From contig NZ_LIYH01000001.1 of assembly GCF_001905885.1 (NCBI RefSeq), positions 62,001 to 126,000 on the forward strand: a DNA stretch of 64,000 nucleotides. Direction: 5' to 3'. The position numbers were made by a program, and so were the translations under genes. A model generated the notes under the pieces. The model saw only the letters and a program-made list of their open reading frames with translations, searched no databases and was not told the DNA's origin. Of this stretch, positions 1 to 8,294 are shown in pieces (position 1 is the stretch's first letter; each line of letters starts with the position of its first letter). Origin of the DNA: Streptomyces sp. CB03234 (GTDB lineage: Bacteria > Actinomycetota > Actinomycetes > Streptomycetales > Streptomycetaceae).

Positions 1-141
1 TCGTACGTCCTGCACCCGTACCAGATGGTGAAGGACCTCCGCACGGAGTTCGAGGTCGGCAACCCGCAGGCGGTGCTGGACGGCGAGATCGACGGGTTCC
101 TCGAAGCGGGCATTCGCTGGCGGAAGCAGCAGGAGAAGTAG
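1..141 (+). CDS. prfB: Peptide chain release factor 2, C-terminal end (partial)
   Basis: The window opens inside an ORF that reads in frame 1 to a TAG at 139-141. The 46 residues include [20 protein letters not shown] and end in RWRKQQEK, which is the typical C-terminal tail of bacterial RF2. RF2 recognises UGA and UAA stop codons and triggers peptide release on the ribosome. The GGQ catalytic loop and the start lie upstream of the window. A strong terminator follows at 178-214. The ftsEX-smpB genes found downstream are the usual neighbours of prfB in Streptomyces, which supports the call. Confidence 0.9.
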   Translation, partial: SYVLHPYQMVKDLRTEFEVGNPQAVLDGEIDGFLEAGIRWRKQQEK

Positions 142-177
142 CACCCAGAAGTAACCCCCGAATTCACCGGGCCTTTC

Positions 178-214
178 GGCGCCGGACAGCCCGTCGAGCG
201 GGCGGTCCGGCGCC
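178..214 (+). terminator. Rho-independent-like terminator of prfB
   Basis: A 10-bp perfect stem GGCGCCGGAC / GTCCGGCGCC (178-187 with 205-214) encloses an inner 5-bp stem GCCCG/CGGGC (189-193 with 199-203) and a TCGAG loop. It lies 36 nt after the prfB stop. There is no T-tract, as is common for Streptomyces terminators. Confidence 0.75.
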
Positions 215-320
215 GCTCGCGTACGGGTGGGAATTCGCTGGCGCAAGCGGCCCGTTGGCACTGAGCTCGCTTTGTCGACAAGGAAACTGGCTTGTGACAG
301 GCGGGTGTTCGCCTTTTACG

Positions 321-355
321 TCACAGTTGCATCGTTGCAGGCCAGGCAACTGTGA
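321..355. promoter_or_regulatory. 10-bp inverted repeat in the leader of the LAXTG repeat protein
   Basis: The 392-nt gap between prfB and the repeat-protein gene contains TCACAGTTGC (321-330) and its exact reverse complement GCAACTGTGA (346-355), separated by 15 nt. It could be an operator or an RNA hairpin. A TTGACG hexamer at 383-388 may be a -35 box, but I see no convincing -10 at 17-18 nt. No other gene is visible in 142-533. Confidence 0.45.
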
Positions 356-358
356 TCA

Positions 359-1601
<1,243 letters not shown>

Positions 1602-1615
1602 AGGGCCGTAGAGCG

Positions 1616-1664
1616 ACGGAAGGGCCCGGGCGGGCCGACCATGGCCCCGCCCGGGCCCTTCCGT
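1616..1664 (+). terminator. Very strong terminator, 19-bp perfect stem
   Basis: ACGGAAGGGCCCGGGCGGG (1616-1634) is the exact reverse complement of 1646-1664, with an 11-nt loop. It lies 14 nt after the repeat-protein stop and could act in both directions, also ending transcripts of the convergent gene at 1720-1911. Confidence 0.88.
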
Positions 1665-1665
1665 G

Positions 1666-1715
1666 CGTACAGCGCCGTACAGCGACGTACAGCGATGTAC
1701 AGCGACGTACAGTGA
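1666..1715. repeat. Five tandem 10-bp repeats
   Basis: Directly after the terminator stem, five imperfect copies of CGTACAGCGA run head to tail (starts 1666, 1676, 1686, 1696, 1706). They occupy the space between two convergent genes. A 10-bp period matches one helical turn. I see no coding role. Confidence 0.8.
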
Positions 1716-1719
1716 ATCC

Positions 1720-1911
1720 TTACGCGGTCTGGTGGGCCAGCAGGACCACCGCCGCAACCAGAATGACCAGGAGCGCCAGCAGGGCCACCGGGCTCAGTCC
1801 ACCGAAGGGGCCCTCCTGCTCGAGGCGCTCCCGGTTCGCCCGGCAGACGGGGCACCGGCCCTCGCTGACGGGCGCCGCGCAGTTGGCGCACACCAGTCGG
1901 TCGTAGGTCAT
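1720..1911 (-). CDS. Small zinc-ribbon, single-TM protein
   Basis: This 63-aa protein starts at ATG 1911, which follows the ribosome site GGAGGAG. An upstream in-frame ATG at 2013 lacks one. The N-terminus carries two CxxC-type pairs, CANC and CPVC, in a zinc-ribbon-like arrangement (MTYDRLVCANCAAPVSEGR...). After a short charged linker a hydrophobic helix (LSPVALLALLVILVAAVVLL) runs almost to the end, so this is a tail-anchored or C-terminal TM protein with a cytoplasmic metal-binding head. It is convergent with the repeat protein and divergent from ftsE. I do not recognise a function. Similar short proteins sit beside ftsE in other Streptomyces as I recall, which argues that it is real. Confidence 0.7.
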   Translation of the reverse strand: MTYDRLVCANCAAPVSEGRCPVCRANRERLEQEGPFGGLSPVALLALLVILVAAVVLLAHQTA

Positions 1912-2124
1912 GCGCTCTCCTCCTCCCGCGCGGCGGAGCCGCAGACGCGGACCGTGCACCGTGACGCGGACTGTGCACACAGTTCTCTCCGCACAACGCT
2001 CAGGGAAACGCATCCGTTCCCCCTACCACTGTGCCAGCTCCGGAGAGTTTAGGCGCGCCCCGCCGGATTCCCCCGGTCCGGGCTTGTACCTCACCCGGAC
2101 AAAAGGCGCAAGGCAGAACGCCGA

Positions 2125-2154
2125 CTGCACGCGGCATCCCCAGTCGCGTATGGT
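2125..2154 (+). promoter_or_regulatory. Candidate ftsE promoter
   Basis: CTGCAC (2125-2130) and TATGGT (2149-2154) are separated by 18 bp and end 36 nt before the ftsE GTG. The -35 is weak. The rest of the 1912-2190 gap, which is also the upstream region of the divergent zinc-ribbon gene, shows no other clear element. Confidence 0.35.
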
Positions 2155-2190
2155 CACGCACACCTACTCCCGGCCGACCGTGGTGCACCC

Positions 2191-2880
2191 GTGATCCGAT
2201 TCGACAACGTCTCCAAGACCTACCCGAAGCAGAACCGCCCCGCGCTGAGGGACGTCTCCCTCGAGATCGAAAAGGGCGAGTTCGTCTTCCTGGTGGGGTC
2301 CTCCGGCTCCGGAAAGTCCACCTTCCTGCGGCTGGTCCTGCGCGAGGAGCGCGCCAGCCACGGCACGGTGCACGTTCTGGGCAAGGACCTCGCCCGGCTG
2401 TCCAACTGGAAGGTGCCGCACATGCGGCGCCAGCTCGGAACCGTCTTCCAGGACTTCCGCCTGCTGCCCAACAAGACCGTCGCGCAGAACGTGGCGTTCG
2501 CGCAGGAGGTCATCGGCAAGCCGCGCGGCGAGATCCGCAAGGCCGTCCCCCAGGTCCTCGACCTCGTCGGCCTCGGCGGCAAGGAGGACCGGATGCCGGG
2601 CGAGCTGTCCGGCGGTGAGCAGCAGCGGGTCGCCATCGCGCGCGCGTTCGTCAACCGGCCGATGCTGCTGATCGCCGACGAGCCGACCGGCAACCTGGAC
2701 CCGCAGACCTCCGTGGGCATCATGAAGCTGCTGGACCGGATCAACCGCACCGGTACCACCGTCATCATGGCGACGCACGACCAGAACATCGTCGACCAGA
2801 TGCGCAAGCGGGTCATCGAGCTGGAGAAGGGCCGTCTCGTACGCGACCAGGCGCGCGGCGTCTACGGCTACCAGCACTGA
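2191..2880 (+). CDS. ftsE: Cell division ATP-binding protein FtsE
   Basis: FtsE is the cytoplasmic ATPase of the FtsEX complex, which uses ATP hydrolysis to activate peptidoglycan hydrolases during division and wall remodelling. The protein has 229 aa, the normal length. Walker A is GSSGSGKST at residues 36-44. The Q-loop region is [13 protein letters not shown], with the typical FtsE sequence context. The ABC signature LSGGEQQ is at 139-145 and Walker B ends LLIADEP with D163/E164. The H-loop is MATHDQ. The GTG at 2191 is the only start that gives the family N-terminus [12 protein letters not shown]; no clear Shine-Dalgarno is seen. ftsX follows after 43 nt and is presumably co-transcribed. 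Confidence 0.97.
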   Translation: MIRFDNVSKTYPKQNRPALRDVSLEIEKGEFVFLVGSSGSGKSTFLRLVLREERASHGTVHVLGKDLARLSNWKVPHMRRQLGTVFQDFRLLPNKTVAQNVAFAQEVIGKPRGEIRKAVPQVLDLVGLGGKEDRMPGELSGGEQQRVAIARAFVNRPMLLIADEPTGNLDPQTSVGIMKLLDRINRTGTTVIMATHDQNIVDQMRKRVIELEKGRLVRDQARGVYGYQH

Positions 2881-2923
2881 GCACCAGCAGCACCCCGCAG
2901 CAAGGAAAGGCTGAACGCACGCG

Positions 2924-3844
2924 ATGCGCGCCCAGTTCGTACTGTCGGAGATCGGTGTCGGCCTCCGTCGCAATCTCACGATGACCTTCGCCGTCATCGT
3001 CTCCGTGGCTCTGTCACTCGCCCTCTTCGGCGGTGCGCTGCTCATGCGCGAGCAGGTCAGCGTGATGAAGGACTTCTGGTACGACAAGGTCAACGTCACG
3101 ATCTACCTCTGCAACAAGAACGACGCCGCGGCAGGCGGAACGTGCAACAAGGGCGCGGTCACCGCCCAGCAGAAGAAGGAGATCGAGGCCGACCTCAAGA
3201 AGCTGGACAACATCGTGGAGAAGGTCCACCACGAGACGGCGGACGAGGCGTACAAGCACTACAAGGAGCAGTACGGCGACACCGCCATCGCCAGCATCAT
3301 CACGCCGGACCAGATGCAGGAGTCGTACCGGGTCAAGCTGAAGGACCCGGAGAAGTACAAGGTCGTGGCGACCGCGTTCGCGGGGCGGGCCGGTGTGCAC
3401 TCCGTACAGGACCAGCGCCAGACGCTGGAGAACCTGTTCCAGATGATGCGGGGCATGAACGTCGCCGCCCTGTGCGTCATGGCGTTGATGCTCGTCATCG
3501 CACTGATGCTGATCGTCAACACGGTGCGCGTCTCGGCGTTCAGCCGGCGCCGGGAGACCGGCATCATGCGGCTGGTCGGCGCGTCGAGCTTCTACATCCA
3601 GATGCCGTTCATCATGGAGGCCGCCGTCGCGGGCCTGCTGGGCGGCGTCGTGGCCTGCGTGATGCTGCTGGTCGGCCGGTACTTCATGATCGACGCGGGG
3701 CTCAACCTCGCCCAGAGCATGCCGCTGGTCAACTTCATCGGCTGGGACGCGGTGATAACGGTGCTGCCGCTCGTCGTCGTCATCGGCCTGTTGATGCCCT
3801 CCCTTGCGGCTGCCATCGCGCTGCGCAAGTACCTGAAGGTGTGA
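2924..3844 (+). CDS. ftsX: Cell division protein FtsX
   Basis: FtsX is the membrane partner of FtsE. It has 306 aa, ATG 2924 and an AAGGAAAGG ribosome site about 10 nt upstream. The topology is that expected of FtsX: a first TM helix (residues about 20-42, MTFAVIVSVALSLALFGGALL), a large extracytoplasmic loop (about 45-170) and three further TM helices (about 185-205, 235-255 and 275-300). The loop has two cysteines (LCNKN and GGTCNKG), which is common in actinobacterial FtsX. The extracellular loop would recruit or activate a NlpC/P60 type hydrolase (RipC-like), by analogy with mycobacteria. A perfect terminator follows the gene. Confidence 0.96.
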   Translation: MRAQFVLSEIGVGLRRNLTMTFAVIVSVALSLALFGGALLMREQVSVMKDFWYDKVNVTIYLCNKNDAAAGGTCNKGAVTAQQKKEIEADLKKLDNIVEKVHHETADEAYKHYKEQYGDTAIASIITPDQMQESYRVKLKDPEKYKVVATAFAGRAGVHSVQDQRQTLENLFQMMRGMNVAALCVMALMLVIALMLIVNTVRVSAFSRRRETGIMRLVGASSFYIQMPFIMEAAVAGLLGGVVACVMLLVGRYFMIDAGLNLAQSMPLVNFIGWDAVITVLPLVVVIGLLMPSLAAAIALRKYLKV

Positions 3845-3855
3845 CGATCGCCCCT

Positions 3856-3889
3856 GGCGCCGTACGGTCAACAACCGTACGGCGCCTTT
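3856..3889 (+). terminator. Terminator of the ftsEX operon
   Basis: A 13-bp perfect stem GGCGCCGTACGGT / ACCGTACGGCGCC (3856-3868 with 3874-3886) has a 5-nt loop and is followed by TTTCGCTTGT. This is one of the few hairpins here with a partial T-tract. Confidence 0.88.
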
Positions 3890-3898
3890 CGCTTGTCC

Positions 3899-3904
3899 TA
3901 GAGT
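3899..3904 (+). promoter_or_regulatory. -10 box TAGAGT, probable leaderless start of the S41 protease
   Basis: TAGAGT fits the Streptomyces TAnnnT -10 and ends 7 nt before ATG 3912, the spacing at which RNA polymerase would start on or next to the A of the ATG. There is no Shine-Dalgarno. No good -35 is visible because the ftsX terminator occupies that position. Confidence 0.5.
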
Positions 3905-3911
3905 GGTCGCC

Positions 3912-5096
3912 ATGCTGGGCCCCGAGTTCTGTACCCGGCCCCGCGGCGCTCGCGGCCGCGGGGCGGCCCTGACATTGGTCTTCGCCTCCGTCCTCGCCGC
4001 CGCCGCGGTGACCAACTGCCTTCCCCAGGAGGAGGACCCGCCCGAGCGGCCCGTCTCCCGGGCCGCCCCCGGCGCCGGTGCCGGGCGCGGCGAGGTCGAC
4101 CGGCGGGAGCTGGCCCGCGCGGCGGCCGAGGCCATGGCGGACGGCAAGTCCGGCGCCAAGGCGGCCCAGGAGGTCGTCAGCCGCAGCGGCGACCGCTGGG
4201 GCGCCGTCTACGACCAGCGCGCGTACGAGGAGTTCGAGCAGGCCCTGGACGGGCGGTACACGGGTGTCGGCCTGTCCGCCCGCCGCGCCGCCGACGGGCG
4301 TATCGAGGTGGACCGCGTCCAGCCCGGCGGCCCGGCGGACCGGGCGGGCCTGAAGGCCGGGGACCGGATCCGCACGGTCGACGGCCGCCGCGTGGACGGC
4401 CGCCCCGCCGCCGAGGTCGTCGCCCTGCTGCGGGGGGACGGCGCACCGCCCGGCTCGGTCGTCTCCGTCGGGGTGCAGCGCGGCACGCGCGCGTGGAGCG
4501 AGACGCTGCGGCGGGCCAGGCTCGCCACCGAGGACGTGACCGTGCAGCGGCTGGACGACGGCGCCGTGAGGATCAGGGTCGCGGCGTTCACCAAGGGCAC
4601 GGGGCAGCGGATCAGGGACGCCGTGCGCAAGGCCCCCAAGGGCGCGGGTGTCCTGCTGGACCTGCGGGGCAACAGCGGCGGCCTGGTCACCGAGGCCGTC
4701 ACGGCGGCCTCCGCGTTCCTGGACGGCGGCCTCGTCGCCACGTACGACGTACACGGCAGGGAACAGGCGCTGTACGCCCAGCCGGGCGGCGACACCGGCA
4801 GGCCCCTGGTGGCACTGGTCGACGGCGGCACCATGAGCGCGGCCGAGCTGCTCGCGGGGGCCCTGAAGGACCGTGGCCGGGCGGTCACCGTCGGTAGCCG
4901 GACCTTCGGGAAGGGGTCGGTCCAGATGCCGAGCCGGCTGCCCGACGGATCGGTCGCCGAGCTGACCGTCGGCCACTACCGCACGCCCGCCGGGCACGGC
5001 GTCGACGGCCGCGGCATCACGCCGGACCTGGTGGCCACCGACCGCGCCGAGGAGCGGGCCCGCACGGTATTGAGTGGCCTCGGGGGCGGCTCGTAG
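3912..5096 (+). CDS. S41 family C-terminal processing peptidase (PDZ-Tsp)
   Basis: This is an exported serine protease of the CtpA/Tsp family with 394 aa from ATG 3912. GTG 3903 is an alternative, but it lies inside the -10 region. A signal anchor (LTLVFASVLAAAAVTN) precedes a low-complexity linker. A PDZ domain (residues about 110-190, GVGLSARRA...GLKAGDRIRTVDG) is followed by the S41 catalytic core. The Ser of GGTMSAAE (S309) and the Lys of FGKGSVQ (K334) form the expected Ser-Lys dyad. Such enzymes trim C-termini of membrane or secreted proteins. It lies between ftsEX and smpB, an order conserved in Streptomyces, but no substrate is indicated. Confidence 0.92.
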   Translation: MLGPEFCTRPRGARGRGAALTLVFASVLAAAAVTNCLPQEEDPPERPVSRAAPGAGAGRGEVDRRELARAAAEAMADGKSGAKAAQEVVSRSGDRWGAVYDQRAYEEFEQALDGRYTGVGLSARRAADGRIEVDRVQPGGPADRAGLKAGDRIRTVDGRRVDGRPAAEVVALLRGDGAPPGSVVSVGVQRGTRAWSETLRRARLATEDVTVQRLDDGAVRIRVAAFTKGTGQRIRDAVRKAPKGAGVLLDLRGNSGGLVTEAVTAASAFLDGGLVATYDVHGREQALYAQPGGDTGRPLVALVDGGTMSAAELLAGALKDRGRAVTVGSRTFGKGSVQMPSRLPDGSVAELTVGHYRTPAGHGVDGRGITPDLVATDRAEERARTVLSGLGGGS

Positions 5097-5114
5097 TGCG
5101 AAAATGGGGGCACT

Positions 5115-5600
5115 ATGGCCAAGGAAAAGAACACAGGGCGCAAACTGATCGCGCAGAACAAGAAGGCGCGGCACGACTACACCATCATCGACACCTACGA
5201 GTGCGGGCTGGTGCTGACCGGCACCGAGGTGAAGTCGCTGCGCCAGGGGCGGGCCTCGCTGGTGGACGGGTTCGTCCAGATCGACGGCAACGAAGCCTGG
5301 CTGCACAACGTGCACGTACCGGAGTACGCGCAGGGGACGTGGACCAACCACAGTGCCCGCCGCAAGCGGAAGCTGCTGATGCACCGGTACGAGATCGACA
5401 AGCTGGAGTCGAAGTCCCAGGAGACGGGTCACACCATCGTGCCCCTGTCGCTGTACTTCAAGGACGGCCGGGCGAAGGTCGAGATCGCGCTGGCGAAGGG
5501 CAAGAAGGAGTACGACAAGCGCCAGACGCTGCGGGAGAAGCAGGACCGCCGTGAGGCGGAGCGGGTGATCTCGGCGGTCAAGCGCCGCGAGCGGGCCTGA
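5115..5600 (+). CDS. smpB: SsrA-binding protein SmpB
   Basis: SmpB binds tmRNA and delivers it to stalled ribosomes in trans-translation. The protein is 161 aa from ATG 5115, with a GGGGG site upstream and an 18-nt gap after the protease gene. Hallmarks are [20 protein letters not shown], the [14 protein letters not shown] box, the [11 protein letters not shown] segment and the long basic C-terminal tail ([26 protein letters not shown]) that inserts into the mRNA channel. The tmRNA gene itself lies 157 nt downstream, so both partners of the rescue system are adjacent. Confidence 0.98.
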   Translation: MAKEKNTGRKLIAQNKKARHDYTIIDTYECGLVLTGTEVKSLRQGRASLVDGFVQIDGNEAWLHNVHVPEYAQGTWTNHSARRKRKLLMHRYEIDKLESKSQETGHTIVPLSLYFKDGRAKVEIALAKGKKEYDKRQTLREKQDRREAERVISAVKRRERA

Positions 5601-5657
5601 CCGGCTCGGCCCGCCGCCCCGACAACCGCCCGCAGCTCCGGAACCGCCGGTCGCCCC

Positions 5658-5683
5658 GGAATAGGCTGGCACCGTCCGGCGTT
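5658..5683 (+). promoter_or_regulatory. Perfect SigR-type promoter upstream of ssrA
   Basis: GGAAT (5658-5662), exactly 18 bp, then GTT (5681-5683). This equals the Streptomyces SigR consensus GGAAT-N18-GTT. A second, housekeeping-like promoter may overlap it (CTGGCA 5666-5671, TACGAT 5691-5696, 19-bp spacer). SigR is the thiol-oxidative (disulphide) stress ECF sigma factor. I recall that ssrA has been reported in its regulon in S. coelicolor, which fits. Confidence 0.8.
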
Positions 5684-5700
5684 GGTCACGTACGATGGCA

Positions 5701-5740
5701 CCTGCCCCTCACAGCGGGGGCGCGCCCCCTCGGGGGCAGG
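5701..5740 (+). promoter_or_regulatory. Hairpin in the tmRNA precursor 5' leader
   Basis: CCTGCCCC (5701-5708) can pair with GGGGCAGG (5733-5740). The inner sequence GGGGGCGCGCCCCC is itself self-complementary. It lies between the promoter and the mature 5' end at 5758, so it would be in the precursor and removed on processing. It could alternatively attenuate read-through from smpB. Confidence 0.5.
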
Positions 5741-5757
5741 GTTTGAAAAATCAACAT

Positions 5758-6125
5758 GGGGATGATCGGTTTCGACAGCGGATGTCGAAGCAGGGGAAGC
5801 GTGTCGAGGAAGCGGCAATGATCTCGTAAACCATATGTCGCAAAAAATAATCGCCAACACCAAGCGCGATTCCTTCGCCCTCGCTGCCTAAGTAGCGAGC
5901 TTGCGAAGTGTCAGCCCGGGGCTGTTCCCGACCCGGATCCTGGCATCAGCTAGGGAACTAAACCTCTAGACCCGGTCACGGGGTGCAGAGGGAAACCAAA
6001 CAGTGACTGAGCCCGTCGGAGACTTGTCCGCGTGATCTCCGGGGCCGAGAAAATCGCAGCGGACTGCACACGGAGAAGCCCTGATTCTGCACCGTTGGAC
6101 GCGGGTTCGATTCCCGCCATCTCCA
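5758..6125 (+). ncRNA. ssrA: Transfer-messenger RNA (tmRNA)
   Basis: The RNA is about 368 nt. The 5' GGGGATG (5758-5764) pairs over 7 bp with CATCTCC (6118-6124), giving the tRNA-like acceptor stem with discriminator A6125; CCA is not encoded. The T-arm is GCGGGTTCGATTCCCGC near the 3' end. The resume and tag frame is 5853-5891, encoding ANTKRDSFALAA and a TAA stop, and ends in the usual ALAA degron read by ClpXP. The middle contains pseudoknot-forming G/C blocks. tmRNA with SmpB rescues stalled ribosomes and tags nascent chains. The tag is 12 residues, shorter than the longer one I remember for S. coelicolor. Confidence 0.97.
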
Positions 6126-6140
6126 CTCATCCCATGTGGG

Positions 6141-6187
6141 CAAAGACCCTCTGACCTGCGAAAACTTCGCCAGGGCAGGGGGCTTTG
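6141..6187 (+). terminator. Probable ssrA terminator
   Basis: An imperfect hairpin starts with CAAAG (6141-6145) and ends with CTTTG (6183-6187). The pairing between them is CCCTCTGACCTG against CAGGGCAGGGGG, with mismatches. It begins 15 nt after the mature 3' end of tmRNA. Confidence 0.6.
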
Positions 6188-6276
6188 TCATGTCGTGGCA
6201 GCACGGCGGGTCAAACGGGACTGAGCTGCGTGCCCAGTGCGGCGGGCAACCCTGCTCGCCCGCGGTCACCGGTAGC

Positions 6277-6534
6277 TCAGTAGTGATACCGGGCCTTGAG
6301 GATCTTCACTTCCTTCTCGTCCGCCCGGTACACGAGCCGGTGCTCGTCGTCGATGCGCCGGGACCAGTAGCCCGACAGGCCGCCCTTCAGGGCTTCGGGC
6401 TTGCCGATGCCGGTGAACGGGTCGCGCTGGATCTCGCCGATCAGGCGAGTGATCCGTCGCGCCATCTTCCGGTCCGAGGCGAGCCAGAACAGGAAGTCCT
6501 CCCAGCCGTCGGGGTCGAAGTGAACGCTCCTCAC
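6277..6534 (-). CDS. yoeB: YoeB-family ribosome-dependent mRNA interferase toxin
   Basis: This 85-aa toxin of the RelE/YoeB fold cleaves mRNA in the ribosomal A site. It reads [23 protein letters not shown] and ends ILKARYHY. The C-terminal His-Tyr pair is the YoeB signature, and the internal Glu and Arg of [15 protein letters not shown] and [11 protein letters not shown] are in the expected positions for the E46/R65/H83 catalytic set. The ATG overlaps the antitoxin stop by 4 nt (6531-6534), so the pair is translationally coupled. The pair lies next to ssrA, a common place for insertions, but I see no integrase. Confidence 0.93.
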   Translation of the reverse strand: MRSVHFDPDGWEDFLFWLASDRKMARRITRLIGEIQRDPFTGIGKPEALKGGLSGYWSRRIDDEHRLVYRADEKEVKILKARYHY

Positions 6535-6806
6535 TCCTCGCCCCCGGCCATCTCCCTCAGTTCATCCATGGTCGTGGCGATCGTGGGCGCGCTCGCGCGG
6601 TCCCGGGCGACGGCCTCCATCAGGCGCTTGGCGTTCTCGGGGGAACGCAGCAGGTAGACGGTCTCCTGCCACGAATCGTAGTCGTCGGCGGACATGAGGA
6701 CGGCGTCGCCGCTCTTGGAGCTGATCCGCACGGGGGTGTGATCGTTGTTGACGCGCTCGATGAGCGGGAACAGCGTGGCCCTGGCTTCGCTGGCGCTTAT
6801 GGACAT
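6531..6806 (-). CDS. yefM: YefM/Phd-family antitoxin
   Basis: The 91-aa antitoxin starts at ATG 6806, 8 nt after AGGAG on the minus strand. The ORF could be extended to 6896, but the MSISASEAR start is the family N-terminus. The Phd/YefM DNA-binding domain is [22 protein letters not shown]...[21 protein letters not shown]. The C-terminal part ([14 protein letters not shown]...[10 protein letters not shown]) would wrap and inhibit YoeB. The protein should also autorepress the operon from repeats upstream. Confidence 0.92.
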   Translation of the reverse strand: MSISASEARATLFPLIERVNNDHTPVRISSKSGDAVLMSADDYDSWQETVYLLRSPENAKRLMEAVARDRASAPTIATTMDELREMAGGEE

Positions 6807-6862
6807 GGCGGTCAAACTCCTGTCTCGATAGTACGGGTCTACGGTACCGCACTCGTACCGGA
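6807..6862 (-). promoter_or_regulatory. Promoter/operator of the yefM-yoeB operon
   Basis: On the minus strand a TACTAT -10-like box stands 6 nt before AGGAG. Around it are three GTAC-centred elements (GGTACG, GGTACC, CGTACT) at roughly helical spacing, plausible half-sites for YefM autoregulation. The decamer GTGCGGTACC also occurs in the operator of the second toxin-antitoxin pair at 44200. Confidence 0.5.
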
Positions 6863-6921
6863 AAGTCGTACGACTGGCCCGCCTCAGACCCATCACCCCA
6901 TGGGGGCGGGGCCGCGTGTCG

Positions 6922-8211
6922 TCATGACAGCCGGGCCTTCGCTGTGCCCAGGACCGCCAGGGCCAGGGCGAGTGCGGCTGCCGCGATCGGCACGGCGTAC
7001 CCGGCGGGGGCGCCGGCGTGCTCGACCGTCCAGCCGCCGGACGCGGAGCCCACCGCTATACCGCCGAGCAGGGCGGTGACGGCGAGCGTCATGCCCTCGT
7101 TGAGCTGCGCCGTCGGCGTCAGGCGCTGGACCAGCGTCATGCCCGTCACCATGGTCGGCGCGGTCGCCATCCCCGCCAGCAGCAGCGCGCCCGACAGCGC
7201 GAGCAGCGAACCGGTGCCGGTCGCCGCGAGCAGCGGCAGCGACATCAGGGCGGTCATCGCGGCGAGGCAGGCCGGCAGCCGGCGCCCCACGTGGCGGGCC
7301 GGCCGCACCGAGCCGTACACCAGGCCCGCCACGCACGAACCGGCCGCCTGGAGCGCCAGCACCGCGCCGGCCGCCGGGCCGTCCACGAAGGCGAGCGTGA
7401 CGACCTCCATCGACCCGAAGACCGCGCCCGTCGCCAGGAACACCGCCAGCAGGGCAGGCATACCGGGCGTACGCAGCGGTGTGCGCGCCCGGCCGGTGCG
7501 GGGCGAGACGGGGGGCTCGGTCGCGCGCTGTGCCGCGAACACCAGCACCCCGGTGAGCAGCAGGACCGCACCGGTCAGGGTGCCGGCCTCCGGGAACAGG
7601 GCGGCGCACAGGAACGCGGCGAGCACCGGGCCCAGCATGAAGCACAGCTCGTCGGCGGCCTGCTCGAAGGCGTTCGCGGTGTGGACGGCTGTCGGGTCGT
7701 CCCGGTGCAGGTGCGCCCACCGGGCGCGGGACATACCGCCGGTGTTGGGTGTCGTCGCGGTCGCGGCGTACGCGGCGAACAGGGTCCACGCGGGCGCGTG
7801 GTGGTGTACGCACAGCAGCAGGGCCAGCGACCCGAGGACGGCCACCACGGTGGCGGGCACGGCGACGGGCGCCTGCCCGTACCGGTCCACCAGCCGTGCG
7901 GTGAACGGTGCCACCAGCGCGGTGGCGGCGAGCCCGGTGGCGGTGACGGCGCCGGCGAGGGCGTAGGAACCGTACGCGCCGGCGATCATGATGACCGCGC
8001 TCACGCTGAACATGCCCATGGGGAGGCGGGCTATCAGGTTCCCGGCGGTGAAGGCCCGGGCGCCCGGCGTCGCGAACAGGCGGCGGTAGGAGGCGAGGGC
8101 TCCGGGCGGCTTGCGGGCGGGCTTCGTGGCTCGCTGCTCCTGGTAGCGCGGGGTCAGGACCAGGGACTCGGGGGTGAGGGCGAGCAGCGGAGGGTTCGTC
8201 GTTCGCGGCAT
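6922..8211 (-). CDS. MFS transporter, divergent from a LysR gene
   Basis: The protein is about 429 aa when started at ATG 8211 (MPRTTNPPLLALTPES); an ATG at 8274 would run into the LysR promoter region. About 12 hydrophobic helices fill the sequence, with the A-loop motif LVDRYGQAP between helices 2 and 3 and a second-half copy RPARHVGRR. The N-terminal 45 residues are hydrophilic. The best guess is a drug or metabolite exporter. The divergent LysR-type regulator at 8295 is probably its controller. Substrate is unknown. Confidence 0.82.
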   Translation of the reverse strand: MPRTTNPPLLALTPESLVLTPRYQEQRATKPARKPPGALASYRRLFATPGARAFTAGNLIARLPMGMFSVSAVIMIAGAYGSYALAGAVTATGLAATALVAPFTARLVDRYGQAPVAVPATVVAVLGSLALLLCVHHHAPAWTLFAAYAATATTPNTGGMSRARWAHLHRDDPTAVHTANAFEQAADELCFMLGPVLAAFLCAALFPEAGTLTGAVLLLTGVLVFAAQRATEPPVSPRTGRARTPLRTPGMPALLAVFLATGAVFGSMEVVTLAFVDGPAAGAVLALQAAGSCVAGLVYGSVRPARHVGRRLPACLAAMTALMSLPLLAATGTGSLLALSGALLLAGMATAPTMVTGMTLVQRLTPTAQLNEGMTLAVTALLGGIAVGSASGGWTVEHAGAPAGYAVPIAAAALALALAVLGTAKARLS

Positions 8212-8282
8212 GCGCTCAGCCTCGCCTCGCGGGGCGCTGCCGGTCCAACACCTGGTGAGACCCCATTGACGCACCCTCGTTG

Positions 8283-8288
8283 TAAATT
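8283..8288 (+). promoter_or_regulatory. -10 box TAAATT, probable leaderless start of the LysR gene
   Basis: TAAATT ends 7 nt before GTG 8295, so transcription is expected to start at or next to the start codon. There is no ribosome site. The 83-bp divergent gap (8212-8294) should also hold the LysR operator, but I cannot define a clear T-N11-A palindrome. Confidence 0.45.
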
Positions 8289-8294
8289 CGGCGC

